A stretch of DNA of 64,000 bases from Pseudomonas parafulva (GTDB lineage: Bacteria > Pseudomonadota > Gammaproteobacteria > Pseudomonadales > Pseudomonadaceae). The notes under the pieces are model-generated. The model was given only the letters and a program-made list of their open reading frames with translations, ran no database searches and had not been told where the DNA came from. Position 1 is the stretch's first letter. Each line of letters opens with the position of its first letter. The translations under genes were made by a program, and so were the position numbers. Positions 56,189 to 64,000 of the stretch are shown here, in pieces. The stretch is from NCBI RefSeq assembly GCF_002021815.1, contig NZ_CP019952.1, positions 4,626,784-4,690,783 on the forward strand, read 5' to 3'.

Positions 56189-57628
56189 ATGGATTACCAC
56201 AGCCCCCTTTTTTTTGGCTATCTACTTGGCGTGATTCATCTGCTAGGTATTATCGCCGCGCTCCATGCGTTGTTCACAGTCCGTACTGCTCAAGGCGCCA
56301 TCGCTTGGGCCATGCCGCTTTTCTTCATTCCTTACCTGACGCTCATTCCTTACCTGATATTCGGTGCGCGCTCCTTCAATGCCTACATAAAGGCCAGGCG
56401 CCAGGCCAATCAGGAAATGCATGTCGCCATGGCCAGCCTGAATTGGCGCCCTTGGGTCGAAGAAGCTCTCGCCGCTCGCGCATCGGACAGCTACGCTGCC
56501 TTGCGCGCAATGCCCAAACTCAGCCGAATGCCGTGCCTGGCCAATAATCAGGTCGAGCTGTTGATTGATGGCAAGCGCACCTTCGAGGCGGTGTTCGAAG
56601 CCATCGAGAAAGCGACGCGCGTTGTACTGGTGCAGTTTTTCATCATCCATGACGATGAACTTGGGCGGGCCTTGCAACAGATACTGCTGCGCAAGGCGGC
56701 CGAAGGCGTTCAGGTGTTTGTGCTTTATGACGGTGTCGGCAGCCATTCCCTGCCCCGCCGCTACAGCCAGCGGCTTCGTGCAGGAGGTGTGCAGATACAT
56801 GCATTCGCTACCCGTCGAGGCTTGTTCAATCGCCTCCAAGTCAACTTTCGCAATCATCGCAAGATCGTCGTGGTTGATGGCTTGGTCGGCTTTGTGGGTG
56901 GTCACAATGTCGGCGACGAGTACCTGGGCGCTAACCCCAAGCTTTCCCCCTGGCGTGATACTCATATGCAAATCAGTGGGCCAGTGCTAGCGTGCCTGCA
57001 GGAATCGTTCGCTGAAGATTGGTACTGGGTAACTCGGCAGTTGCCTCCCCTGATCCTCCAGGACAACTATCCGGATGACGGCGTTCTGTGCCAGGCATTG
57101 GCCAGTGGCCCTGCAGACTCCAAGGAAACCTGCTCGCTGTTCTTTCTGGAGGCTATCCACTCGGCCAAGCATCGCGTCTGGGTAACGAGCCCGTATTTCG
57201 TTCCCGATGAAGCGGTATTCGCTGCCCTGCGGCTAGCAGCCCTACGCGGGGTAGATGTGCGTGTCCTGATTCCGTCTCGACCAGACCACAAGATCGTGTA
57301 CGCCGCCTCCAGCCTGTTCGCATTCGAAGCGGTACGCGCCGGTGTACGCATGTTCCGCTATCAGCCTGGGTTCCTGCACCAGAAGGTCGTGTTGGTGGAT
57401 GACGACATCAGCGCTGTCGGCAGCGCCAACCTGGATAATCGATCGTTCCGTCTGAACTTCGAGATCACCTTGCTCACCATCGACAAGGCATTCGCCGATA
57501 CGGTCGAACGCATGCTCAACGAAGACTTTGCCAATGCGCGAGAGATAACGGTTGAGGAAACCGAGGCCACCCATCGGCTACAGCAGGTGGGCATGCGCAT
57601 CGCAAGGTTGATTTCACCGGTGTTGTAA
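56189..57628 (+). CDS. cls: Cardiolipin synthase
   Basis: A membrane-bound phospholipase D-family enzyme that joins two phosphatidylglycerols into cardiolipin. In 479 residues: two N-terminal membrane helices (about 5-65), and two HKD motifs: [19 protein letters not shown] and [19 protein letters not shown]. The ATG at 56189 has AGGA at 56180-56183 and gives the usual length; the longer frame from 56057 overlaps the DUF3617 promoter region. Confidence 0.94.
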   Translation: MDYHSPLFFGYLLGVIHLLGIIAALHALFTVRTAQGAIAWAMPLFFIPYLTLIPYLIFGARSFNAYIKARRQANQEMHVAMASLNWRPWVEEALAARASDSYAALRAMPKLSRMPCLANNQVELLIDGKRTFEAVFEAIEKATRVVLVQFFIIHDDELGRALQQILLRKAAEGVQVFVLYDGVGSHSLPRRYSQRLRAGGVQIHAFATRRGLFNRLQVNFRNHRKIVVVDGLVGFVGGHNVGDEYLGANPKLSPWRDTHMQISGPVLACLQESFAEDWYWVTRQLPPLILQDNYPDDGVLCQALASGPADSKETCSLFFLEAIHSAKHRVWVTSPYFVPDEAVFAALRLAALRGVDVRVLIPSRPDHKIVYAASSLFAFEAVRAGVRMFRYQPGFLHQKVVLVDDDISAVGSANLDNRSFRLNFEITLLTIDKAFADTVERMLNEDFANAREITVEETEATHRLQQVGMRIARLISPVL

Positions 57629-57633
57629 AACGC

Positions 57634-57682
57634 GCCAAGCTTCACCGACCTCACTCCTGGAGCGAGTTCGGTGAAGCTTGGC
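57634..57682. terminator. Perfect 15-bp inverted repeat between cls and cfa genes
   Basis: GCCAAGCTTCACCGA (57634-57648) and its exact complement TCGGTGAAGCTTGGC (57668-57682) surround a 19-nt loop that can pair further. It fills the gap between the convergent cls and cfa stops. On the minus strand the sequence continues CGCGTTTTAC, giving a weak T-run; a bidirectional terminator is likely. Confidence 0.6.
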
Positions 57683-57698
57683 ACACAGGAGGTGAGCG

Positions 57699-58883
57699 CT
57701 AACGGTAGAGATGCTCACGCGTCCAAGGTAGATCATGATGGCCATCCGCGTAGGACTTGACCGCCAGTATTTGATGCAGATTGATCCAGCCTTTCTCGAA
57801 CGCATAGGCGCAACCTGCCAAATAAAGACGCCAGATACGCAGTGTCTTTTCCGGCACTAAAGCAGCCGCATTGTGCAGCTGGTTTTCCAGGTTCTCGCTC
57901 CAGTGATGCAGAGTCTTGGCGTAGTGCATGCGCAGGCTTTCCACGTCGACCACTTCCAACCCAGCCTCACAGACAGCGGCGCTGATCATCGACAAGTGGG
58001 GCAACTCACCGTGCGGGAATACATAGCGGTCGATGAACTCTCCAGCGCCTCGACCCACCGGGCGGCCATCCACATGCTTGGCCGTGATGCCATGGTTCAT
58101 GACGAGGCCGCCTTCGCGCACTGCGCCGAATAGCGTCTTGCAATACAGCGGTAGATTGGCATGACCGACATGCTCGAACATGCCCACGCTGACGACCTTA
58201 TCGAAGCGCCCGTCTTGTGGCAGGTCGCGGTAATCAAGAATCTGCAGGTCTACACTGTCGCCCAGGCCTTCGGCCTCCACACGTTCCCGGCCCAGCTTGA
58301 GCTGTTCTTTGCTCAACGTGATGCCAAAGACTTTCGCCCCATATTCACGTGCAGCGAAGCGCGCCAGACCTCCCCATCCACACCCCACATCCAGTAAGTA
58401 GTCACCGGCAGCCAGGCGCAGCTTTCGACACAGATGATCGAACTTGTCTTGCTGGGCCTGTTGCAGCGTATTGTCCGGCTCACGGAAATAGGCGCAGGAA
58501 TAAACCATGTCCTGGTCCAACCATAACCGGTAAAAGTCGTTGGACACATCGTAATGGTAGGAAATGGCTTCGGCATCGGTTCGTTTGTCATGCGCCAGGC
58601 GCTGCGGAGCATGATCGCGATCATCGGGCAGCAGTGCTTCGCTGAGTTCATCGCAGACTCGGATCGCTTCACCGATGTCGCCTTCGAGCTCAAGCTTGCC
58701 TTCCACGAAAGCGGTACCCAGCTCATCCATGCTTGGATGGGTGAGCTGGGAAATCAGCTGAGGCTCCTTGACCAGAATGGTCACTTGCGGGCTGGGGCCC
58801 AAGTCGAAATGGTTGCCGTCCCACAATTTCAAACGCAACGGCAGGTGTAGACTCTGCAAAGCCGGCGGAAGCTGAGCAAGCAT
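57699..58883 (-). CDS. cfaB: Cyclopropane-fatty-acyl-phospholipid synthase
   Basis: A cytoplasmic SAM-dependent enzyme that adds a methylene bridge to unsaturated membrane lipids, protecting stationary-phase cells. In 394 residues (usual length): the SAM motif LLDVGCGWGGLARFAA, ISYHYDVSNDFYRLWLDQDM and VSVGMFEHVGHANL, with the MHYAKTLHHWSENLE segment near the end. The ATG at 58883 is well supported by GAAGGAAGGG. The symbol follows P. putida usage, where cfaB is the stationary-phase gene. Convergent with cls. Confidence 0.94.
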   Translation of the reverse strand: MLAQLPPALQSLHLPLRLKLWDGNHFDLGPSPQVTILVKEPQLISQLTHPSMDELGTAFVEGKLELEGDIGEAIRVCDELSEALLPDDRDHAPQRLAHDKRTDAEAISYHYDVSNDFYRLWLDQDMVYSCAYFREPDNTLQQAQQDKFDHLCRKLRLAAGDYLLDVGCGWGGLARFAAREYGAKVFGITLSKEQLKLGRERVEAEGLGDSVDLQILDYRDLPQDGRFDKVVSVGMFEHVGHANLPLYCKTLFGAVREGGLVMNHGITAKHVDGRPVGRGAGEFIDRYVFPHGELPHLSMISAAVCEAGLEVVDVESLRMHYAKTLHHWSENLENQLHNAAALVPEKTLRIWRLYLAGCAYAFEKGWINLHQILAVKSYADGHHDLPWTREHLYR

Positions 58884-58994
58884 GGAACCCTTCCTTCCCA
58901 TGTACGGGGCAAGACCCAAGACATTTCGAAAGCCACCGGTTCAGCGTAGACCATCTGTAGGAACTGTCTGTAAAACGAACGTTGCAGGCGGGGT

Positions 58995-61046
58995 CTACAG
59001 TTTCAGATTCAGGGAAACGAATGCTGACCGACCAGGTGCCGGCGAGAACATCGCCTGGTCGTCACCGCCCCAGAAGAAGTTGTCGTACCAGACGTATTCG
59101 TATTTGCGATCCAGCAGGTTCTTGACCTGCACATCGACGCTGGCAGCGGGCGTGATGCGGTAGCTGACGCTGGCGTCCGCGACGACAAACCCACCGTATT
59201 TGCCTTGCTCGTTAAGCTCGTCGATGTAGTAGCTTCCCTGCGCCCTACCCTGCACACCGAACTTCCAGTCATCGTTATAACGATAATCGACACCCACGGT
59301 GCTCACGTACCGAGGCGTGGAGAACACCTCCTTACCCGAGAGTGATTGCCCGGCAGCAGAAAACGCCTTGATCACCTTGGCTTCCTGGATGGCGTGGGAG
59401 GCATAGACAGTCCACTGATCATCCAGCTGGGCATTGATCTGCAAATCCACACCGCGGCGGCGCGTTTCACCCAGCCCGACCGTGGTCCCGGTACTGGGCA
59501 TGTTTGCCACTTCATCGGTAGCATCCTGCTGCCAGATCGCGACCCGCGCTTGGGCGCCCTCGAACGGTCTGAACTTGATACCGACTTCTTTGCCTGTGTT
59601 GATCGACGGATCGTATGAAGGCTGCCCCGGGCTCAGGTAGGCAGGCTCGGTAGAGCCGGTGAGTATCTGGAAGGTACGCCCCCAATTGGCGTAAACGTCG
59701 ATATCGGGAGTAACGCTGTAAATGACGCTCAGCTTGGGCTGTCGGATCCAGCCGTAGTCTTGCAGCGAGCCTTTGACGCCACCCAAGAGCTGCGTATTGC
59801 CGGTGAACTTATCCACCCGCATGGCCGGTATGATCTTCAGTGACTCGATGGGCTGGATAACGGCCTGAACATAGGCACCGGTGTTGCGCAGGGTATAGCG
59901 ATCGTCATTCTGCACGCGCGCCGGTACGGTATCGAAGTTGGTCGGAAGGCTGAAGCTGTAACGCTCGCGACCGTAGCGGTTGTCCTGCTCCTCGTAGTTG
60001 ACACCGCCGTCGAGGGTGAGGTGCTCGTTCACGCGCCATGTCAGGTTATTGAGCATGCCCGTCTGCTGTTCGTCCCATTGTCGACGCTGACGGGGCGCGT
60101 TACCGGGGCGGTAATCCGTGAAGGTGATGGTGCGATCATCGTTGTAGCCGTTGTAATACAGCTTGCTGCTAAGGCTCAGGTCATCATTGAGCTGCCAATC
60201 CGCGTGCAGGCTGAGATGCTTCATGTCGCGGTCATCACCGTCATTGGCGTTCTTCGCCGGTGATTGCGTGCGGCTGACGTGCATCTGTTCACGGGTTAGA
60301 AACCCGGACTCCTGAGCCTGGTGATGGTACAGGCGCGCGATCAGCCCAATGCGGAAATTCTGCTCGTCGTTACTAACGAACCACTTACCTCCCAGCGCGT
60401 ATTTGTTCGAGTTGCTGTGATCGCGGTAGCCATTGCTGTCCTGCTTGGCAAGGATGTAGTTCTGGGCAAAATTCCCCTCCTCGTGCCCGACCGCCAACTG
60501 CACCTCACGGGTGTCGAAGCTGCCATAGGTCAGCCGGCTATCTATATAGTTGCCGCCTTGGCGCGTGGCGAAGTTGATGTTGCCCGCGATGTTGTGCAAC
60601 CCGTAACGCGGGTCGTTCGTGCCCCGGACCACTTCGATGTAGTCGATATCCAGGGGAAAGATCATGTCGATGAAGCGCTGGTTGCCGCTGTTGACGTTGC
60701 TCGGGATCCCATCGATCAGCGTCTTGATACCGTTGATGTACCCTTCGCCGTTGAAAGCGCGGAACGTTACCTTGCCCGATTCGGCCCCCTGCCCTGTTTC
60801 GGTGAGCTGAATGCCCGGCATTTGGCCCAGCAGCTGCCAGCTGTTCATGACGTTCTTGTCCTCGACCTGATCACCGCCCAGCACATCGACCGAAGTGAGC
60901 ACGTTCTCGGTGCTCAGCGCCACCTTGGCGTCTTGCGTGATGTTCACGGCGCCAAGAGTGATTGTGGAACTGCCGGGTTGGTCGGCGAACAGTTCAGGGG
61001 TAACCATTACCGTGAACATGGCAAGGGAGGCCGGGGTGACTCGCAT
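58995..61046 (-). CDS. TonB-dependent outer membrane receptor, probable zinc uptake
   Basis: A 683-residue TonB-dependent receptor. A signal peptide (about 1-21) is followed by a possible TonB box (STITLGAVNIT, about 27-37), the plug domain (about 50-165, with QMPGIQLTETGQGAE and YIEVVRGTNDPRYGLHNIAG) and a 22-strand barrel with the C-terminal VKNLLDRKYEYVWYDN and a final FVSLNLKL. The ligand is not shown by the sequence, but two Zur-like boxes lie upstream, which suggests zinc or a zinc complex. No siderophore synthesis genes are nearby. Single gene. Confidence 0.9.
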   Translation of the reverse strand: MRVTPASLAMFTVMVTPELFADQPGSSTITLGAVNITQDAKVALSTENVLTSVDVLGGDQVEDKNVMNSWQLLGQMPGIQLTETGQGAESGKVTFRAFNGEGYINGIKTLIDGIPSNVNSGNQRFIDMIFPLDIDYIEVVRGTNDPRYGLHNIAGNINFATRQGGNYIDSRLTYGSFDTREVQLAVGHEEGNFAQNYILAKQDSNGYRDHSNSNKYALGGKWFVSNDEQNFRIGLIARLYHHQAQESGFLTREQMHVSRTQSPAKNANDGDDRDMKHLSLHADWQLNDDLSLSSKLYYNGYNDDRTITFTDYRPGNAPRQRRQWDEQQTGMLNNLTWRVNEHLTLDGGVNYEEQDNRYGRERYSFSLPTNFDTVPARVQNDDRYTLRNTGAYVQAVIQPIESLKIIPAMRVDKFTGNTQLLGGVKGSLQDYGWIRQPKLSVIYSVTPDIDVYANWGRTFQILTGSTEPAYLSPGQPSYDPSINTGKEVGIKFRPFEGAQARVAIWQQDATDEVANMPSTGTTVGLGETRRRGVDLQINAQLDDQWTVYASHAIQEAKVIKAFSAAGQSLSGKEVFSTPRYVSTVGVDYRYNDDWKFGVQGRAQGSYYIDELNEQGKYGGFVVADASVSYRITPAASVDVQVKNLLDRKYEYVWYDNFFWGGDDQAMFSPAPGRSAFVSLNLKL

Positions 61047-61121
61047 GGGTGCTCCTGGGTGAGTAGACAGGGAAGAGATCAGGTGCCGGGAAGCTCGCTA
61101 AAAAGTGCTAAGCCTTTAGAC

Positions 61122-61156
61122 GTTATATCATAACCAATTAAACGTTATGATATATC
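61122..61156 (-). promoter_or_regulatory. Tandem Zur-like boxes before the TonB receptor
   Basis: GTTATATCATAAC (61122-61134, perfect inverted repeat GTTAT-ATC-ATAAC) and GTTATGATATATC (61144-61156, about 10 of 13 to the Zur core GTTATAATATAAC). The centres are 22 bases apart, about two helical turns, and lie 76-110 bases before the receptor ATG. The stretch is much more AT-rich than the surroundings. Confidence 0.7.
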
Positions 61157-61276
61157 AACTCAATTCCATCTATCTGATGTTAAAGCACCGAGATTCGAGA
61201 CGGCCGCAGGAAGCATTAGGTGTAGGGTTTCGGCCCAACCAACTCTGAAGCGCAAGAGCATGAAAAATCGCCAATA

Positions 61277-61302
61277 AAAACCCCCGTGAAAACGGGGGTT
61301 TT
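61277..61302 (-). terminator. glmRS terminator
   Basis: AAAACCCCCGT, GAAA, ACGGGGGTTTT: an 11-bp stem with A and T ends, about 83 bases past the glmS stop. On the minus strand it is followed by TTTTATT, so it terminates glmS transcription. It may also serve the plus strand. Confidence 0.9.
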
Positions 61303-61357
61303 GACTGCCGGTCGATCAGATGATCACCGACCGTATTTCACGGCTTCTGCTCGACGT

Positions 61358-61420
61358 TAAGCTGGCACTGTCGAAAAGCTGCCCTCACTCCACCGTCACC
61401 GACTTCGCCAAATTCCGCGG
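61358..61420 (-). other. attTn7 region at the 3' end of glmS
   Basis: Tn7 recognises the last part of glmS and inserts about 25 bases past its stop, which here falls near 61360. The coding end [11 protein letters not shown] is intact. No Tn7 ends, tns genes or duplicated glmS end are seen nearby, so the site appears empty. This rests on the known Tn7 rule, not on any visible insertion. Confidence 0.6.
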
Positions 61421-63220
61421 CTGGTCAACATCAGTCCCCTTGAGCACGGCGACATAGTACGAGAGCAACTGCAAAGGAATGGTGTACAGAATCGGCGCCA
61501 GCGCATCCGCGATATGCGGGACCGGAATCACATGGGTCCCTTCGCCATTGCTCAACCCGGCTTGCTCGTCAGCGAAGACCACCAGCTCACCGCCGCGTGC
61601 ACGCACCTCCTGCAGGTTGGACTTGAGCTTCTCCAGCAGTTCGTTGTTCGGCGCAACGGTCACCACCGGCATGTCGTTATCCACAAGCGCCAGCGGGCCA
61701 TGTTTGAGCTCGCCCGCGGGGTAGGCTTCGGCGTGGATATAGGAGATTTCCTTGAGCTTGAGCGCACCTTCCATGGCCACCGGGTATTGAGCGCCGCGGC
61801 CCAGGAACAAGGTGTGATGCTTGTCAGCGAACAACTCGGCGACTTTCTCGACGGTTGCGTCCATGGCCAATGCTTCACCCAAACGTGTTGGCAGGCGGCG
61901 CAGTTCCTCGACCAGTTCAGCTTCGACGCCCTTGTCCAGGGTGCCGCGCACCTGGCCCAAGGCCAAGGTCAGAAGCATCAACGACACCAGCTGGGTGGTG
62001 AAGGCCTTGGTCGAAGCGACGCCGATTTCCGGGCCGGCCAGGGTCAGCAATGTCAGGTCGGATTCACGCACCAGCGAGCTGATGCCCACGTTGCAGATCG
62101 CCAGGCTGCCAAGGAAGCCCAGCTCCTTGGCGTTGCGCAGCGCTGCCAGGGTATCGGCGGTCTCGCCTGACTGGGAGATGGAAACGAACAGCGTATCGGG
62201 CTGCACGACCACCTTGCGGTAACGGAACTCGCTCGCTACTTCTACCTGGCAGGGTATCCCCGCCAGGCTTTCCAGCCAGTAACGTGCAACCATGCCGGCG
62301 TGATAGCTGGTACCACAGGCTACGATCTGCACATTGCGCACTTTGCCAAACAGCTCGGCTGCCTGCGGACCGAATGCCTGTACCAGGACATGGTCATGGC
62401 CCAAGCGACCTTCCAATGTGCGTTGCACCACCCGCGGCTGCTCGTGGATTTCCTTAAGCATGAAGTGACGGTACTGGCCCTTGTCAGCGGCCTCGGCGCC
62501 TTCGTGGTACTGCACGGTTTCACGCTGCACAGGATGGCCATCGTGGTCCCAGACGGCGACGTGGTCGCGACGGATCTCGGCGATATCGCCCTCTTCGAGA
62601 TACATGAAGCGATCGGTGACCTGCCGCAGGGCCAGTTGGTCAGAGGCAAGGAAATTTTCACCGAGGCCCAGGCCAATCACCAACGGGCTGCCGCTACGCG
62701 CAGCGACCAGGCGGTCAGGCTGGCTTTTGCTGATCAATGCCAGGCCATAGGCACCGTGCAGGCGCTTGACCGCAGCCTTCAAGGCGTCTGCCAGGTCGGG
62801 AATGCCCTTGAGGAGATGGTCGATCAGGTGGACGATCACTTCGGTATCGGTCTGGGACACGAAGGCATAGCCCAATCCCTTCAGTTCCTCGCGCAGTTCC
62901 TCGTGGTTCTCGATGATGCCGTTGTGCACAACGGCCACGTCATGGCCTGAGAAATGCGGGTGGGCATTGGTTTCGGTAGGCGCGCCATGGGTTGCCCAGC
63001 GCGTATGCGCGATGCCGAGCCGTCCTGCGATTGGCTCGAGCGCGACGGCTGCTTCAAGCTCGCTGACCTTGCCGATGCGGCGACGGCGTTGCAATTCGCC
63101 CTCGGGCGTCAGCACCGCCAGGCCTGCGCTGTCATACCCACGGTATTCAAGACGCTTCAGGCCCTCGATAAGGATGGCGGTAATGTTGCGTTCGGCCACA
63201 GCACCTACAATTCCACACAT
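61385..63220 (-). CDS. glmS: Glutamine--fructose-6-phosphate aminotransferase GlmS
   Basis: Makes glucosamine-6-phosphate from fructose-6-phosphate and glutamine, the first step of cell-wall amino sugar synthesis. In 611 residues: nucleophile Cys2 in MCGIVGAV, the glutaminase domain (about 2-230), then two SIS isomerase domains (about 285-420 and 455-590) with [25 protein letters not shown], and the terminal [11 protein letters not shown]. Six bases after glmR, so the two are an operon and no leader ribozyme is possible. Confidence 0.97.
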   Translation of the reverse strand: MCGIVGAVAERNITAILIEGLKRLEYRGYDSAGLAVLTPEGELQRRRRIGKVSELEAAVALEPIAGRLGIAHTRWATHGAPTETNAHPHFSGHDVAVVHNGIIENHEELREELKGLGYAFVSQTDTEVIVHLIDHLLKGIPDLADALKAAVKRLHGAYGLALISKSQPDRLVAARSGSPLVIGLGLGENFLASDQLALRQVTDRFMYLEEGDIAEIRRDHVAVWDHDGHPVQRETVQYHEGAEAADKGQYRHFMLKEIHEQPRVVQRTLEGRLGHDHVLVQAFGPQAAELFGKVRNVQIVACGTSYHAGMVARYWLESLAGIPCQVEVASEFRYRKVVVQPDTLFVSISQSGETADTLAALRNAKELGFLGSLAICNVGISSLVRESDLTLLTLAGPEIGVASTKAFTTQLVSLMLLTLALGQVRGTLDKGVEAELVEELRRLPTRLGEALAMDATVEKVAELFADKHHTLFLGRGAQYPVAMEGALKLKEISYIHAEAYPAGELKHGPLALVDNDMPVVTVAPNNELLEKLKSNLQEVRARGGELVVFADEQAGLSNGEGTHVIPVPHIADALAPILYTIPLQLLSYYVAVLKGTDVDQPRNLAKSVTVE

Positions 63221-63226
63221 GCTTGG

Positions 63227-64000
63227 TTACTCCTGACTGATAGCGGCGCAGATCAGATTGACGCCGCGTGCTTTAATTTGTGCGCGTGCCTGTTCGCACA
63301 GGCGTTCGTCCGAGATCAGGGTGTGCACCCTGCCCCACGGCAGTTCGAGGTTGGGAATCTTGCGGCCGACCTTGTCCGACTCAACCATCACGATCACCTC
63401 ACGGGCGACCTCGGCCATGACGCGGCTCAGACCCAGCAATTCGTTGAATGTGGTGGTACCGCGTTCCAGGTCGATGCCATCGGCCCCGATGAACAACTGG
63501 TCGAAGTCATACGAGCGCAGAACCTGTTCGGCCACCTGGCCTTGAAAGGACTCGGAATGCGGGTCCCAGGTGCCACCTGTCATCAGCAGCACCGGCTCGT
63601 GCTCGAGTTCGCTGATGGCCCGGGCAACATTGAGCGAATTGGTCATGACCACCAGGCCCGGCTGGCGACCGAGTTCAGGGATCATGGCGGCGGTGGTACT
63701 GCCGCTGTCGATGATGATCCGAGCGTGTTCGCGGATGAGGTTCACAGCGGCACGTGCAATGGCACGCTTGTAGGCCGACACGGGTTGCGCCGGCTCCGCC
63801 AGCAACTCCTGCGGCATGGTTACAGCCCCGCCGTAGCGGCGCAGCAACAAACCATTGCTTTCCAGTGCCGCCAGGTCCTTGCGGATAGTGACCTCGGACG
63901 TGTCAAACCGTCTCGCCAGCGCATCCACGCTGACCTCGCCCTGCTCCGCGAGCAGGGCCAGTATGTTATGGCGGCGTTGTGGCGTGTTTCGTTTCGACAT
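63227..64000 (-). CDS. glmR: DeoR-family regulator GlmR
   Basis: A 257-residue DeoR-type regulator with the helix-turn-helix QGEVSVDALARRFDTSEVTI (about 20-39) and a sugar-phosphate sensor domain (DSGSTTAAMIPEL, LLMTGGTWDPHSESFQG, LFIGADGIDLERG). In P. aeruginosa the homologue upstream of glmS is named glmR and influences amino sugar and antibiotic responses. The ATG ends exactly on the window edge (63998-64000), so the gene appears complete but its promoter is outside. Confidence 0.93.
   Translation of the reverse strand: MSKRNTPQRRHNILALLAEQGEVSVDALARRFDTSEVTIRKDLAALESNGLLLRRYGGAVTMPQELLAEPAQPVSAYKRAIARAAVNLIREHARIIIDSGSTTAAMIPELGRQPGLVVMTNSLNVARAISELEHEPVLLMTGGTWDPHSESFQGQVAEQVLRSYDFDQLFIGADGIDLERGTTTFNELLGLSRVMAEVAREVIVMVESDKVGRKIPNLELPWGRVHTLISDERLCEQARAQIKARGVNLICAAISQE

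Noticed and set aside
63221..63226. A glmS leader ribozyme or riboswitch
   Set aside because: Only six bases separate glmR and glmS, so there is no room; the ribozyme is a Gram-positive feature.
1..64000. CRISPR array, prophage, IS element, tRNA or rRNA genes
   Set aside because: No regularly spaced repeats, transposase or phage genes, or tRNA-like cloverleaf sequences were noticed in reading both strands.

Overview
The window is chromosomal DNA from a fluorescent Pseudomonas, most likely the P. putida group. Gene content and order (recG to hupA to rubredoxin to ubiCA to phoBR to the pst operon to purEK to aspA to oadA/pycA to zwf to uvrD to cfaB to glmS) match what I recall of the part of the P. 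putida chromosome that lies shortly before the replication origin. G+C is high nearly throughout, and P. putida-type REP elements are present. I see no rRNA, tRNA, phage, IS or CRISPR. Fifty-nine protein genes are called. Only recG is cut, at the left edge; the last gene, glmR, ends exactly on the right edge.

Layout. 0-10.7 kb: recG (3' part), a YbaK/HDOD protein, a small exported protein, HU (hupA), rubredoxin and its reductase, ubiC-ubiA, phoB-phoR and a CNNM/CBS membrane protein. 10.7-19.8 kb: an M23 peptidase and a receiver/PilZ-like regulator, then the phosphate operon pstS-pstC-pstA-pstB-phoU (minus strand). Pho boxes precede phoB and pstS, so sensing, uptake and feedback are all in this stretch. 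19.8-25.4 kb: an MHS-type transporter, a thioesterase, an aldose-epimerase-like protein, two small proteins and purE-purK. 25.7-32.3 kb: a low-G+C secreted metalloprotease, LysR plus aspA, then an AraC regulator with an acetylpolyamine deacetylase and a polyamine-binding protein. 32.4-43.5 kb: a MocR/PNPOx-like pair, two GNAT acetyltransferases, the two-subunit pyruvate carboxylase with a LysR regulator, and a HexR-like regulator divergent from zwf with a palindromic operator between them. 43.6-51.6 kb: uvrD, a Tim44-like protein, SMI1/KNR4, a Kef-type antiporter, a thioesterase, pdxY and a DUF3301 protein. 51.6-61.2 kb: zinc-limitation genes (two CobW/G3E GTPases, DUF1826, folE2) around a Zur box, a DUF3617 protein, cardiolipin synthase, cyclopropane fatty acid synthase, and a TonB receptor preceded by two Zur-like boxes. 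61.3-64 kb: glmS-glmR with an apparently empty attTn7 site.

Most genes are ordinary core genes. The most interesting signals are not genes. (1) Perfect DnaA-box 9-mers (TTATCCACA) are strongly clustered: six perfect plus seven one-mismatch copies in under 2 kb of the zinc GTPase operon, and three perfect copies plus a 12-nt-period array inside the mocR-type gene. Ten perfect copies were found in 64 kb, where about 0.5 are expected by chance. (2) Tandem Zur-like boxes two helical turns apart sit before a TonB receptor, pointing to outer-membrane zinc uptake. (3) A 98-nt nested hairpin between the Tim44-like and SMI1 genes could be an RNA gene or an elaborate terminator. (4) The metalloprotease has a complete zinc motif but lacks a Met-turn methionine.
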